Assembly: GCA_944452925.2 (NCBI GenBank)
Contig: OX101825.2
Location: forward strand, 19,359,371-19,423,370
Source of the DNA: Chrysolina oricalcia
Lineage: Eukaryota; Arthropoda; Insecta; Coleoptera; Chrysomelidae
Reading direction: 5' to 3'
Length of the DNA: 64,000 bases
A model generated the notes under the pieces. It was not told the origin of the DNA, did no database searches, and was given only the letters and a program-made list of their open reading frames with translations. A program made the position numbers and the translations under genes. Of the stretch, positions 45,524-57,564 are shown piece after piece; position 1 is the stretch's first letter; every line of letters begins with the position of its first letter.

Positions 45524-46779
45524 GCAGATCCTACTTGTTTAAAAATGGTAAATGAAGTGAGATGCTATTTAATTGTACCATATCACACAATAGTCGTATT
45601 TTGACCAAAAACTAATATTTTCGTTACTTCCAGGATTGAGAATTATAGAAATATTCAGTATGATAATTGATTCAGAAGAAATCAGCCTTGAAACAAGGAT
45701 TTCTGTAATACAAAAATGCCCAAGAAGGAAAAATACGAATGTTCGTTGTGTTGGGGTATCTTCTTATCGAAATTATTGGGTGAAGTCTGAAGTATGCCAA
45801 TAATTGAATAGTTTTTGAAGAAAGCAAAATAATTTACAAAAGAACTAACGACAGGACCGTAATTAAAAATTGTTGTCACTGAGGATGCTAGTTATTTTAA
45901 ATGAAACGTTATAAAAATATCAAGTGTGATATACCACTGAATTGTGATTTTATCGCTTTATCAATATTTGTACTAAAATAGACAGGTCCGTATTTGAAAA
46001 AGAAATGTTGATGGTGGCCGTGTTGACACGAAACGTTTAATCAAAGATTCATTGTTACATTTTTATAGTACATTGAAACTTTCCTTATAAATTTTTTTAT
46101 ATTTTCAGAAATAGGTAACAGTTCTATTCATAAAAAACAAATAACAGCATTTTTGGTTTTCCCTGTATAACTCGGGAAGGGCGAGACTCCCTGTAAATTT
46201 TCTTTGACCATTGTACTGTTCTCCACAATAGTTACCTTTTCTCCCATTTAATCGTCTTCGTATCTGTTACGGTTTAGAATATAGCCATGTTACCACATGA
46301 TAAAAGAAACGGCCTGTATATGTGAGGTATCTCCCAAACATTCATGCAGGCCGCTCTTCGTCTCTCAGAGAATACTCACTCTTCCTTCTTTATTAGTACT
46401 AGAAAGCGCGTGCTTAGTCTTTAAAAATCGTGAAACATAGCTTATTATGAGTAGAAAATGCCTACGAAATCTGTTTTCTGTGCGATAAACGGTTCCAGAG
46501 ATATTCGCAAAAAACGATTATTTTTTTTAAATTTCAACACCCTGTATCTCGAAAATGGTGCATTTTAGAGGGTAAGTTAATAGAGACTTTTTTCATATTT
46601 TTGGACAAGCTATCACATCCTGAAGTCCTGCGCATTTATTATGAAACACCCTGTATAACCATCTACCCTTACGCCTGAAGACTATTAACTCTTTCAAAAA
46701 ATTTCGAAAGTCTGTTAAAGAAGCATTACTTGATAGAGCTTACTATAGTTTGGAGGAATACTATTCTGAGATGTGGTAG

Positions 46780-47130
46780 AGTATGTTTGTACTACTTATA
46801 TTTCGTTTATTTATATGACTTGACTTTATAGATTGAGTCAGACTTATATATTTATTTTACACGTATTTTTGTTTGACTTATATGTTTTTATATAGGTATA
46901 TACAACTGACTTTAAGTATTAAGTGAAATTGTTTATTTCAAATGTATTTTTTACGACATATACTTTTTTTATATATAAATATATAGAAAGTTACTTATGA
47001 CATCTACAGAGCTCCATAAATCCTTTCTGATGAGTGCGTGAGCACGAAACAGCTGTCAAAGGTTAGAACTCTCGGAATTGAAACGAAATATATATGTATA
47101 TATACCTGACTTCATAGGTTAAATGAAACT
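46780..47130. other. No gene recognised
   Basis: AT-rich 3' flank of the LINE fragment with TATATA-type short tracts; nothing coding. Confidence 0.4.
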
Positions 47131-47133
47131 TTG

Positions 47134-48280
47134 TCAACAAGATATTTTCTTATGACAATAAAGTATATTCTCTCTATCATCAATTAATAATTGACTCATG
47201 ATTTCACAAAACTCTGTACGTCTGTCAGGATCATCTTCATTCAATACTTGTACATTCTGCGTTTTATAAGGATGGAATTTTGCTTTTTCCAGAATTCGAT
47301 GTACGCTGCTTTCAGAAACTCCAGAAATAGTCTCAAGTTGTCTTGAAGATTGAATGTTGTCCATCACTGCATGTCCTACAACTGCAACAGCGACCCCTTC
47401 ATTTCTCATAGGCTTCTCTCGTTCATGTTTTTAATTCAGCACTGATCCCGACTCCATGAACTTATTCATCAATTGAAGCACGTACTGATATGTGTTTTTT
47501 TCTGGATGAATTTCATTGATTATTTCACTTATGCTAAAATAGCGTGTTATGATTGGTTGAAATTTTTGTGTTGATAAATGAAAACATCATGTTTTCGATT
47601 TTGTAGTTCGGCTCTTGATTGGCTACTGGATATGTATATGATGTGTTTTCGATTTTGTAGTTCGATTCCTGACTTACCAATAGCAAGCTGCTATAATGAT
47701 ACAACACCAAACTTTGACCAAAACTAAATAAGCACTCACTATTAATTCATATCAACTTCACAATTTTCGACAAATTTTGCATTCTCGTTGATTAATCAAA
47801 TCACTAAATCAAAATGTTATCAAAACATAACCTCGAGCGAGAAACAGTAGACTAGACATGCAATGACGAAACTACGAATGACGCGCTCTGTCAATTAAAT
47901 GTTTTGTTAGTTGCATAATTTCAGAACTAAATGCGGGATTAATGTTCCTAGTTAAATTGAATAGTAAATAAATAAAAATGGTTTCGATTTTATTCATGAA
48001 ATAATCTTAACAAATACAACTCCTGTTTCGGCGATTATCGTTAATTCCTTCTCGGTTTCGAATCAAATTATTTTGCTTTAGGCAACCACACTCGCGCAAG
48101 CGCTCGTGTGGTTGCCAAGCAACATAATTTGATTCTCAAATTCAAAGGAATTGCTATTTCGATAATCATCGATACACTTGTGGTATTACCTACGAAAATT
48201 CGAGCCGTAGCTCTATCACATCGTCCATTTTCAAAATACGCAGCTACAATGGATATTCTCTCTTGTATAGTATAAACCAT
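47134..48280 (-). pseudogene. N-terminal pieces of another DD41D-like transposase
   Basis: 48280-48180 encodes MVYTIQERISIVAAYFENGR, the usual start of DUF4817-type transposases, then loses frame. After ~700 bp of unrelated sequence, 47380-47150 encodes QSSRQLETISGVSESSVHRI, LEKAKFHPYKTQNVQVLNED and DPDRRTEFCEIM, the second helix-turn-helix. It stops where the family's first catalytic Asp should follow (ILYCHKKISC). The intervening DNA includes a strong hairpin GGCAACCACACTCGCG...CGCTCGTGTGGTTGCC (48080-48115). A dead fragment. Confidence 0.7.
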
Positions 48281-48299
48281 TTTCGAAAGATTTCAAATT

Positions 48300-49400
48300 G
48301 TTGAATGAAGTGACTCGAGTACATCAAATACCAAGGCGTAAACAGATATGCGTATACAAAAACAATTATTTTTTTTCATAAAAATGTCTGTCTCACCTTC
48401 TAAAAGATTATTTCTGACAGCATACTTTCAAAACAGTGGCATACCCACAGTGAACCTTCCTACGATGATAACATTTTGGGCGATGAAAAATAAAAATATC
48501 TTGATAAAACTTAGTTTTCATTAAAACTTCTGCTATGGTATCCGAAAATACCATAATATTTCTAGAGAAAATAACAGCTCTGGTTGGGTGAGGTTAGAAA
48601 TTCTCAGAAACATGCACCTGTTATGTCACACATAGGATTTTAACTCCTCATAAACCCCAGTATCTTTTCGAAAAATTAAAAGTTTTCCAACATCATCAGA
48701 TTTTCGACTCGTAACACTAAAGTACACATGCTTTTAGTTCATAACAATTTGTTATCGAAGCCATATTTGAAAGGAAAGTAGTCTTCTTTAACACCAAAAA
48801 ATATTTCAAACCAGTACACTACAGAAGATTTTATCAACAAAAGAAGTATAATGTAAATGTAATCAACTATCAATGAATATATGAAAAATTCAATACTGAA
48901 ACTAATTTAAAAATAAATTTCCTGTGATTTACAGAAAAGAAATCATGCTTATGAAAATAACTTAGTTATCGTAATACGCCTTTAGAAATGTGTACAAAAA
49001 AGTTTGTGATTGTTAACTTTTGTAGATTCTATAGCAGAGTTTACGGTGAGAATGCAATTGTAAAGAAAATCAATGACAGGTTTTTGGAAAACTATATTTT
49101 GACAAAATATTCTTTTTTTATCAATGACTACCAAAACAAACGTGCAATAAGCATATAGTTAGTAGTGATTCAGTTATTAGCGAATTTCAACAGTGGTATA
49201 GGGGAAACATATCATTTGTTCTCATTGTTTGACACTACAGTCGTCCATCATCTCATTTTTCACAGAAACAATTGATATTATACTTCAAAATTCTACCTGG
49301 CTCAAAATAATCACAGATAATCATTCGAAACTGATTGTATCAATATTCAATTTGTCAACTCGTTTTCATTAGTTCTAAACGGTAAAGTATCTAATTAATA
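48300..49400. other. Intergenic, nothing recognised
   Basis: AT-rich; no coding motif, tandem or inverted repeat noticed. Confidence 0.4.
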
Positions 49401-49439
49401 ACTTCTTAGAATCAGCTTCCAGCATGATGAAAACACTAT

Positions 49440-50990
49440 ACCGGGTGATCCGAAACCCATTTACCCCCGCAAAGGAACGTTTCTCTCTGTCATGAGTCTC
49501 AGCGAAACTTTGCCATTTCCACCGATGATGGCAACTCTTTTTTTCGTTTACTAAAAAAAATTGTAATCTGAACTGATTATGGAAATGATGCAAAAGTTTT
49601 TGAATTGGTCGGGAACGTATGGAGTAATTTCCCAGAAAACATCTTAAATTTGCCACCAACACAGATTTCGGGAACTTTGTAAATTTGAAAAAATGAAAAA
49701 AAAAAATGCAAAATTGCAATTTTTATTTGACAGAGTTTCCGAAATCTGTTTGTTTTCTAGAAAATTACTACCTACGTTTCCGACCAACTCAAAAAACTTT
49801 TGCATTACTACCAAAATCAATTCAGGTTGCAAACAGAAATTTTTTAATGTAAAATAAAGAAGAAAAAAATGTGGCAGAAATAATGCAAAATTATTTTGTG
49901 TTGGTCGGAAACGTAGGTAGTAATTTCCTAGAAAAAACATAAAATTTGCCACCATCACAGATTTTCCGGCACATTTGTCCACCCAAATGGAACCTTATGG
50001 AAAACTTTTTTATCAATAGTTTCTCAGAAAATTTTATTCTTCATAAAGGTTGCATTCAATTAGACTAAGTACGTCCGTATCGGTTATTGCCAGTGGCGTG
50101 CGGCTAAGCGGGAAACGGCCGATATTCTTAAATTCACTATAGAGTAAAGTAACATTAATATGCGAAATATCGAAAAAATGTATTGAAAAAAGTTGTTTGT
50201 AATTGAATTAAATTCCCAGTTATCCAGTTTAGTTTACCAATTACAAATCTTAATTTTTTTAAGTATCCTGGCTTTATTTCATTATTTTGCCATTACTGTA
50301 ACAATCATAATAATAATAAGAATAGTGATATTAAATTTAAAAAAATCAGCTAAATATATTGGTGCATGCTGACTATATAAAGGGATACATTATTCCGAAA
50401 TTGAAAATATATTTTTCCCCGTATCTTCCAAATAGGTATTTGAAGTTGGACGGTTGGTTCAAATGCAAAATATGATCGCCCTCTCATGTACTGTAAGTAA
50501 CATCTATTGCATATGGATCTGCAGGAAAACGAATATTTTCTCGAAAAAAGTTCGATAAAACTGACCAAAAACAAAGTTTAACCCTCTGTATACCCGCCAG
50601 TTTTGATTCTAAAAACTTTTGTCATTGGGACTTTTTGATACACATATTGTGTACTATTCCATTATTAAAATCCGGATCGATACGATGAAAATGAAATTCC
50701 AGATATTTTGGAAAATCATCAAAATATCAAACTTTGACCCCCTGTAGAATCCAAACGCCGGCATTCAGAGAGTTGGTGCAATGGTAACTTTTGGTCAGGA
50801 TGACATCGGCTACATCATATTGAAATTTCAGCGATTTTCACCTAAACCGGTTTTCCATAACATTGGTGCGGGGTCCTTTAGTACGTTTTCTGGGAAATTA
50901 CTCCCTACATCCCTGACCAATACATAAAACTTCTGCACTATTTCCATAATCAGTTCAGGTTGCAAACATAATTGGAGAACGATAAAGGAT
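49440..50990. repeat. Mosaic of a dispersed repeat family
   Basis: Related segments occur at 49560-49650, 49800-49985 and, inverted, 50850-50990: shared pieces are TCTGGGAAATTACTCC / GGAGTAATTTCCCAGA, CATAATCAGTTCAGGTTGCA-like, and AAATTTGCCACCA.CACAGATTT. The 50850 segment ends with GTGCGGGGTCCTTTAG, the same end motif as at 18780, 21050, 54834 and 57182. Non-coding; long frames here are chance. Confidence 0.45.
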
Positions 50991-51230
50991 AATTTTTTTC
51001 TTTGTTTTCGATTATAATTTACATTTTTAACAATGTTGCCGACCTTGTTCGCGGGTGCAAATTTTTATTATGTCATTGAGCACAAAAATACAACTTTTGT
51101 GAAAATTTCCTTTGTTTTGCTATTTTTTCAATATTTTTGCTAAATTGATTGGCCTAATATTGGTTAACGATTGATTGATAAACCTAGCGATTTTGTTTCC
51201 GCCTTATTCCCTTCATTCTGGAAGTAGCTA

Positions 51231-52457
51231 CGAGGATATATTGAAAAATTCATAGCCTACTATAGAACCAAACAAAATTTCAATGTCAAAATATTTTATT
51301 ACTCAACATATTCTCTTCTTAATTGGATACATTTATTACAGCAAACCTGCAACGTCTCTAGACCTTTCAAAAAAAAAATTCTTCTTGCTTTGCAAACCAG
51401 ACCTCCACAGCTTTTATTACCACCTCGTTGGAAAAAAAATTACGACCTTTTAAACTTTTTTTCAGTTGAGGAAAGAGATGATAGTCGGACGGAGCCAAAT
51501 CTGGTGAATAAGGAGGGTGTTCTAGTAATTCAAACCTTAAATGACGAATTATTAGCTTTCCGCGTCTTTCCTCTTTAATTTTTTTCCGTAGAGTGGTCAG
51601 TAATGCCGAATAGTAATCTCCAGTTTTTGTTCTACCCTTATCCAAAAAATCAATCACGATTACTCCATGGCAATCCCAAAAAACTGAAGCAAGAACTTTT
51701 CCAGCAGATTTTTGGACACGAAACTTCTTAGGTCTTGGAGAACCGGAGTGTCGCCATTCCATCGATTGTTGCTTTGTTTCTGGATCGTAGAAATGTACCC
51801 AAGTCTCATCCATAGTAACAATTCGGTTTAAGAAGTGTACATCGTTTTCAAATCGAGCACAGATTGAACGCGATGTTACTACCCTTGCACGCTTTTGGTC
51901 AACATTCAAACATTTGGGGATCCATTTTGCAGCAATTTTTCTCATGTCTAAATTGACGTGAACTATATGATGAACGCGTTCGTATGAAATATTCAGTGCT
52001 TCAGATATCCGTTTTAGCCCAATTCGACAGTCTGTTAAAATTATGTCATGAACTGAATCGATATTTTCGGGGACTGACACAGAAACTGGCCTTCTCGATC
52101 GGTCATCATCTTCAATGGAAAATTTACCTCTTTTGAAGCTTGCAGTCCAACTTTTCACGGTCGCATACGAAGGACACTGATCACCAAGGGTATTAAGTAT
52201 ATCTTCGTAAATCTGCTTACCTCTTAACCCTTTTAAATACAGGTACTTGATGATGGCTCGATAATCCAATTTTTCGATTTTCACAATTTCGGTGAACACA
52301 TTTTTTCTTTTAATTTATTGCGTAACTTCGGTTTACTTTTTTGACGTCAAACTATACACTGACACTTCTAATGAGTTATTGTTCGTTGCTATGGTAACGC
52401 AATATTTTGTTTATGCAGGGAACTGGTCTATGCTAACTAGATATCAATACATCCTCG
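51231..52457 (-). mobile_element. mariner element (DD34D) with internal deletion
   Basis: CGAGGATATATTGA at 51231 and its imperfect mirror to 52457 (CGAGGATGTATTGAT... read on the minus strand), with TA at 51229-51230 and 52458-52459. Total 1227 bp. Carries one transposase gene on the minus strand. TIRs of ~30 bp are diverged. Confidence 0.8.
51367..52299 (-). pseudogene. mariner transposase lacking the second catalytic Asp segment
   Basis: 310 open codons, against ~345 in complete relatives. N-terminal HTH pair (residues ~10-110), including YATVKSWTASFKRGKFSIED; the WVPHEL-like linker reads AAKWIPKCL. First catalytic Asp in IVTMDETWVHF; then WRHSGSPRPKKFRVQKSAGK and VLASVFWDCHGVIVIDFLDK; third Asp in YSPDLAPSDYHLF. 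Between KIKEERRGKL and RFELLEHPPY about 30 residues are missing, including the block that should hold the second Asp (QDNAPAH in relatives). The frame stays open, so the deletion is in phase and the product would be catalytically dead. Confidence 0.9.
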
Positions 52458-52459
52458 TA

Positions 52460-53263
52460 GAATAGTTTATAAATACTTTTCTTCACAGCTTTGTCTTATA
52501 AAAAGTAGAAACATTTTTTCATTTGCATGTTCTTAATTTATTCAAAAAATTGGAAACAACCAGCTGATAATTCCAACGCTCTGTTACCTCGCAAATTTAT
52601 TCCTATCACCAAAGGCAGTGGAAATTGAGAAATTTGTCTTGAGTTAATGCAATTTGTAAACTCCATTCATGATTATAAATCTCCACCTCTTTGCAACATA
52701 AGTATTTCATACGTGGGTTAATACTGCATCCTTGACCGATATATTGTTTTTTCAGTTAGGTAATCACACACGAACAACACTGCTTTGTTAGTACAATGCG
52801 TTTTTCCTTCATACCATTTTCATAAGTTGGAGCTCGCCACAGTTTGCGTTATTTCAAGTGCATGAATGCACTTAAAATGTCTAAACTGGTTTGTCAGAGA
52901 GTGACTACATAAAGACGGAAGATATTTCATCAATAATTCCACAACTTACAAAGGGACAAATACCCTTCCGAAAACCTTCTTTCCTGATTAATACCGCGAC
53001 GGAAATTAAATTATATCTGACAAATACCTGTGGGCGAATATTACTCACCAGAAAACTATGTCCGAATCCTTCGCATTTATTCTACTGCAGCTTTTGCTGT
53101 GGGGTAGTGCTGCATTCTTTTGCTAACGAGGGAGAGCAACAACTTCGTTATTGGTAGATTTCAAATACTCAATTCGTGATTGAGAGGTATTTGAGATATT
53201 ATTCTTCTTGAGTATATCAAGTCATGTGATTTTTTATATGTTTTCATACATGTTTCGTATGTA
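52460..53263. other. No gene recognised
   Basis: An 88-codon frame (52891-53157) has no recognisable motif and is probably chance. Nothing else seen. Confidence 0.4.
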
Positions 53264-53758
53264 CAATCACCGGCAAAAAAAACCGGCCACTAAAAACTGT
53301 CCCCAAATTCAAAGGCTTCCTCTCAAACCGCTCCTTTGATTTTCATGTTTCTTTTTTTCAATTGTAGAATTCCTTAGTAACGATGCCATGTCAGATATTT
53401 TTATTCAGATTTGAATTTGAGTATATCCGGGGTGCAACAATGGGACGAAGTTTCTTTTCCAAAATTTGAAACACCCTGTGGAGTGCAACAACTATAGCAG
53501 CTGTTGTCAACTGAAATCTCATTGAACCCTGATCTTTTCTGAACATTTTGTTTCTTTAATCACGACATTATCTCTGTTTTTACTGGAGATACACTGTTTT
53601 AAAGCGAACACCTCGGCCGAAGCTGTGAAAACAACAAATAAACATCGAAACGTAAGTTTAATTGGAAAACATAAAAATTTAAAGAACAATAAACACATTT
53701 CAAAGGGCTAATATCTAGTGTGGCCTTCCCGCACCAAAATGACTTCATTCAGTCGATG

Positions 53759-54727
53759 TTACATAAAATCAATAAGGTTTGTAAGAAATTCGTTTGGAAT
53801 GGCATCAAATTCTTCCTGAAGTGCAATTCGCAGACTAAGTAGGGTGTCTGGTAAAGCAGGTCGGCGACGAGTGCGCCTTCGAAGTTGATCCCAGAAATGC
53901 TCAATTGGATTGAGATCAGGACTGCAAGCAGGCCAAACTATTCGTTCAATACCCACTTCGTGTAAATATTCGTTAACTACTCGTGCTGCGTGCGTTCGCA
54001 CATGATCTTGCATTAATACGAAGCCGTCTCCGACAAAATAAGAGTAGCGAACAACAGCGTTTTGGAGAATATTTTCGATATATCGATGCGCATTTAAGGC
54101 GCCGTTTTCAACCAAGATTAAATCTGTACGGGCGTCCCTCGAAATTACCGCCCATACCATCACAGAACCCCCATTGAAACTTATGCGTTCTGAAATTGTA
54201 CAGTCCACAAATCTTACATTTCGACGTCTCCAAACTCGCTCCCGACCATAAGGCGATCGCAAGCAAAATCGGGACTCATCCGTGAAAAGAACTTTAGTCC
54301 ATTGCTCAAACCCCCAATTCGAATGTAGGCGCGCAAATTGAAGACGTGCTCGACGATGTCTTGGAAGAAGCTGGGGTCCTGTGGTAGGCCTCCTTGAAGA
54401 CAGGTTGTTTTCTTCAAGTCTTCGTCGGATTGTGCTCTCACTGACTTCAATTCTACGCACGGTTTGTAGAAGATGTTGATTCTGAACAGCTGTAGTTCTA
54501 CGATTTCGTAAAGCATTCAGTACAATAAAGCGGTCGTCAATTGCACTCGTCTTCCGTTTTCTTCCGGAACCCGCTCGCCTGTTGAAACTTCCCGTTACCA
54601 AATACCGATTCTAGGCATCCTGGACTGTTGTTCAAGGTATACCAAGGGTATCGGACACATAACGTTGACTTCGGCCATCCTCAATTAAGGCCACAATAAG
54701 AGCAACATCCGTCACAGATAAAGGCAT
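53759..54727 (-). pseudogene. Tc1-family transposase (DD34E), two nonsense codons
   Basis: The ATG at 54727 starts MPLSVTDVALIVALIEDGRS and QRYVSDTLGIP, a paired-like HTH; stops follow at two codons just upstream of NRYLVTGSFNRRAGSGRKRK, after which 280 codons are uninterrupted. Seen: GRKRKT basic linker, second HTH (VSESTIRRRLEENN), first Asp in VLFTDESRF, second Asp in VLMQDHVRTHAARVV, Glu in WPACSPDLNPIEHFWDQL 34 residues later. Length ~322 residues is normal for Tc1 transposases. All three catalytic residues are kept; the damage is confined to the N-terminal DNA-binding part. Confidence 0.9.
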
Positions 54728-54833
54728 TTGTTGATTTCAAAACCGTTGTTACAAGCTCTTAATGTTAATGTCAGTGTCAATCAATGTTAAACTCAAATCG
54801 GTTTCCGCGTATGCCGCATTGATTATTTACATG

Positions 54834-55863
54834 TAGAAAGGACCACGCACGTTTCTTATGGAAAATGGCTTTCCGTGAATTTGTCCGGATTTTTGGTATG
54901 GTGTAGATCTGGATGCACTGATCAAAAGTGTCCATTGCCAAAAACTCCAAAAATGGACAGTTTTCGAGATATGGCTCTATCAATGTAATTTTTTTTGCAT
55001 TTTTTGGATTTTGACACATATTCAGTTCACTCTCATACTTAGGAAAAACCGATGATTTCACTGCAGGAATCGATTGAAAAATAATTCTTTCTTCGTTTCA
55101 GATACTGCCATTTGAATAAATTATTATACACTGCTCGTCACTGACGATGTAACTGGACTATTATTTTCTATTTCTATAGTCCAGTTTTTGTAGAAACAAA
55201 AACTTCTGAATTGCTCAAGGTATCACAGAGTCACATATATTCAACACATTTCGATAGGGACACTAGAAAAATAATATTCGATACACACTACAGGAACTGA
55301 ATCTGAGATACTTTTTTTTAAAATAGTTTTCTAGTCGTCAAAGAAATAGTGGTAAATGCAAAATGAGCATATAGAAAATCGTTCATAATGTAGGCTGACG
55401 ACATAAATACTCGTATCGAATGCAGTTTGTTTATACCGAGTGTTGAATATCAATAGAAACAAGGGAATACATACCCAACTATCATTTCTAATCGCTAATC
55501 GAACTGTTAAGGCAAACGGATCCGTGAAAATGTCTGAATATTTGATATGATGTGAATTTCGATTCAATGATCAAGTGTCTATTGCTGCAGACTACAAAAA
55601 TGGACAGTTTTCAAGATATGGCCGTATCTATTCTAGATTGTGGCCCTTAATCGCTTAGCTCTTATACCCGACAAAAACAGAATTCTATCGATTTCTGCGC
55701 AGGAATTGACTGAAAAACAGTTGTATTTCATTTCAGATACTTTCATTTGGAGAAATTAGCATACACTGCTCGTCACTGGCGATGTTGCTGGGCTATTATT
55801 TTCAACTTTTGTATTTCCGTGTTCCTAGAAACAAAAACAAAAACAATTAGAAGTGATTTTTCA

Positions 55864-55924
<61 letters not shown>

Positions 55925-57182
55925 ACACTCGGTATAAAAAATCTGCATTCGATACGAGTATTCATCTCGTCAGCGTACATTAAAAATACGATTTTCTAGT
56001 TTCTCATTTTGCATTTTCCACTATTTTCCTGATGGCCAGGAGAATATTTAAAAAAAAATTCAAATCATATTTAGAGTGTATCGCATATTATTTTTTCAAA
56101 TGCCACAATTGAATTGTGTTGGATATAAGTATGTTTGTTAGAACTAGAACAATTCAATTATTGTTTCTACGAACTCGGAAATAAAAAAGTTGAAAATAAT
56201 AGCCCAGCTACATCGCCAGTGACGAGCAGTGTATGCTAATTTCTCCAAATGAATGTATCTGAAATGAAATACAACTGTTTTTCAGTCAATTCCTGCGCAG
56301 AAATTGATAGAATTCCGTTTTTGTTGGATATAAGAGCTAAGCGGTTATGGGTCACAATCTAGAAAACGAAAAAAAATCAGATATTGATACGGCCATATCT
56401 TGAAAACTGTCCATTTTTGTAGTCTGTAGCAATAGACGCTTGATCAATGCATCGAAATCCACATCATATCAAATATTCAGACATTTTCACGGATCCGTTT
56501 GCCTTAACGGTTCGATTAGAGATTAGAAATGATTATTGGGTATGTATTCCCTTGTTTCAATTGATATTTAACACTCGGTATAAACAAACTGCATTCGATA
56601 CGAGTATTTATGTCGTCAGCCTACATTATGAACGATTTTCTATATGCTCATTTTGCATTTACCATTATTTCTTTGACGACTAGGAAACTATTTAAAAAAA
56701 AGTATCTCAGAGTCAGTTACTATAGTGTGTATCGAATATTATTTTTCTAGTGCCCCTATCGAAGGGTGTTGAATATATGTGACTCTGTGAAACCTTGAGC
56801 AATTCAGAAGTTTTTGTTTCTACAAAAACTGGACTATAGAAATTGAAAATAATAGTCCAGTTACATCGTCAGTGACGAGCGGTGTATAATAATTTCTTCA
56901 AATGGCAGTATCTGAAACGAAGAAAGAATTATTTTTCAATCGATCCCTGCAGTGAAATCATTGAAACTCGGTTTTTCCTAAGTATGAGAGTGAACTGATT
57001 ATGTGTCAAAATCCAAAAAATGCAAAAAAAATTACATTGATAGAGCCATATCTCGAAAACTGTCAATTTTTGGAGTTTTTGGCAATGGACACTTTTGATC
57101 AGTGCATCCAGATCTACACCATACCAAAATTCGGACAAATTCACGGAAAGCCATTTTCCATAAGAAACGTGCGTGGTCCTTT
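54834..57182. repeat. 2.35 kb near-complete palindrome
   Basis: Left arm from 54834 and right arm to 57182 are mirror images about ~56008, each ~1.17 kb, with high identity (for example 55331-55567 against 56447-56683). Ends are AGAAAGGACCACGCACG / CGTGCGTGGTCCTTTCT. Each arm is built of two diverged copies of one module (CAATGGACACTTTTGATCA..., ATGGACAGTTTTCGAGATAT, CACTGCTCGTCACTGACGAT). The left arm has an (AT)n expansion at 55866-55921 with no counterpart of that length on the right. Open frames in the arms are mirrored by-products. Confidence 0.8.
55866..55921. repeat. (AT)n microsatellite in the 2.35 kb palindrome
   Basis: About 55 bp of pure AT in the left arm only. Confidence 0.95.
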
Positions 57183-57564
57183 CTGCCTGCGAACACTTTT
57201 TCCGAGCCGTTCGCTTTCAAAAAGTGTAACTACGGTAAAAACAGAGGTAACGTCGTGATTAAAATAGTATAATGTTCAGAAATGATCAGAGTTCAATGTG
57301 ATTTTAGTTGACAACAGCTGCTGTATCTGTTGCACTCCACAGGGTGTTTCAAATTTTGGAAAAGAAACTTGGTCTCATTGTTGCACCCGTATATGCTGAA
57401 AATTCAAATCTGAATAAAAATTTCTGAAATGGCATCGTTACTGAGGAATTAATCTACAATTTTTAAAAAATCATCAAAATCAAATGAGCGGTTCGCGAGG
57501 AAGCCAACTTTGAATTTGGGGCCAGTTTTAAGTGGTAGGTTTTTATTGCCGGTGAGTGTATTTA

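Larger units (their letters stand above)
42980..46316 (-). mobile_element. Long-TIR DD41D transposon, nearly intact
   Basis: Ends CAGGCCGTTTCTTTTATC and its mirror at 46316; inverted termini are ~470 bp each (42980-43449, 45845-46316) and highly similar. TA duplication at 42978-42979 and 46317-46318. Contains a spliced transposase gene (44305-45523) and, between 43530 and 44126, a hairpin-rich insert. The preserved TIRs and gene mark it as the youngest of its family in this window. Confidence 0.85.
42836..46779 (+). pseudogene. LINE C-terminal remnant, split by a 3.3 kb DD41D element
   Basis: 42845-42979 encodes TVFHALIESHLRYGIAFWGV and FILQKRNM; 46319-46455 continues as YICEVSPKHSCRPLFVSQRI then LTLPSLLVLE; the end is NSFKKFRKSVKEALLDRAYY SLEEYYSEMW with TAG at 46777. 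Removing 42980-46316 plus one TA makes LQKRNM*YICEVSPKH continuous in frame (one internal stop is a CGA-to-TGA type change). A further ~230 bp insert with ACACCCTGTAT ends lies at about 46435-46665. Typical Jockey/CR1-like C-terminus. Confidence 0.75.
53264..57558 (-). mobile_element. Tc1-type (DD34E) element enlarged by a palindromic insertion
   Basis: CA.TCACCGGCAA at both ends with TA outside (53262-53263, 57559-57560). The inverted termini match over ~340 bp (TTGCACTCCACAGGGTGTTT, GACAACAGCTGCT, CCAAAATTTGAAAC, TACGGTAAAAACAGAG-like). Holds a transposase at 53759-54727. The right half is occupied by a 2.35 kb palindrome (54834-57182), without which the element would be ~1.95 kb. Confidence 0.8.

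Noticed and set aside
55331..56683. Mirrored 78-codon frames in the 2.35 kb palindrome as a conserved protein
   Set aside because: Identity follows from the inverted duplication; the peptide has no recognisable domain.
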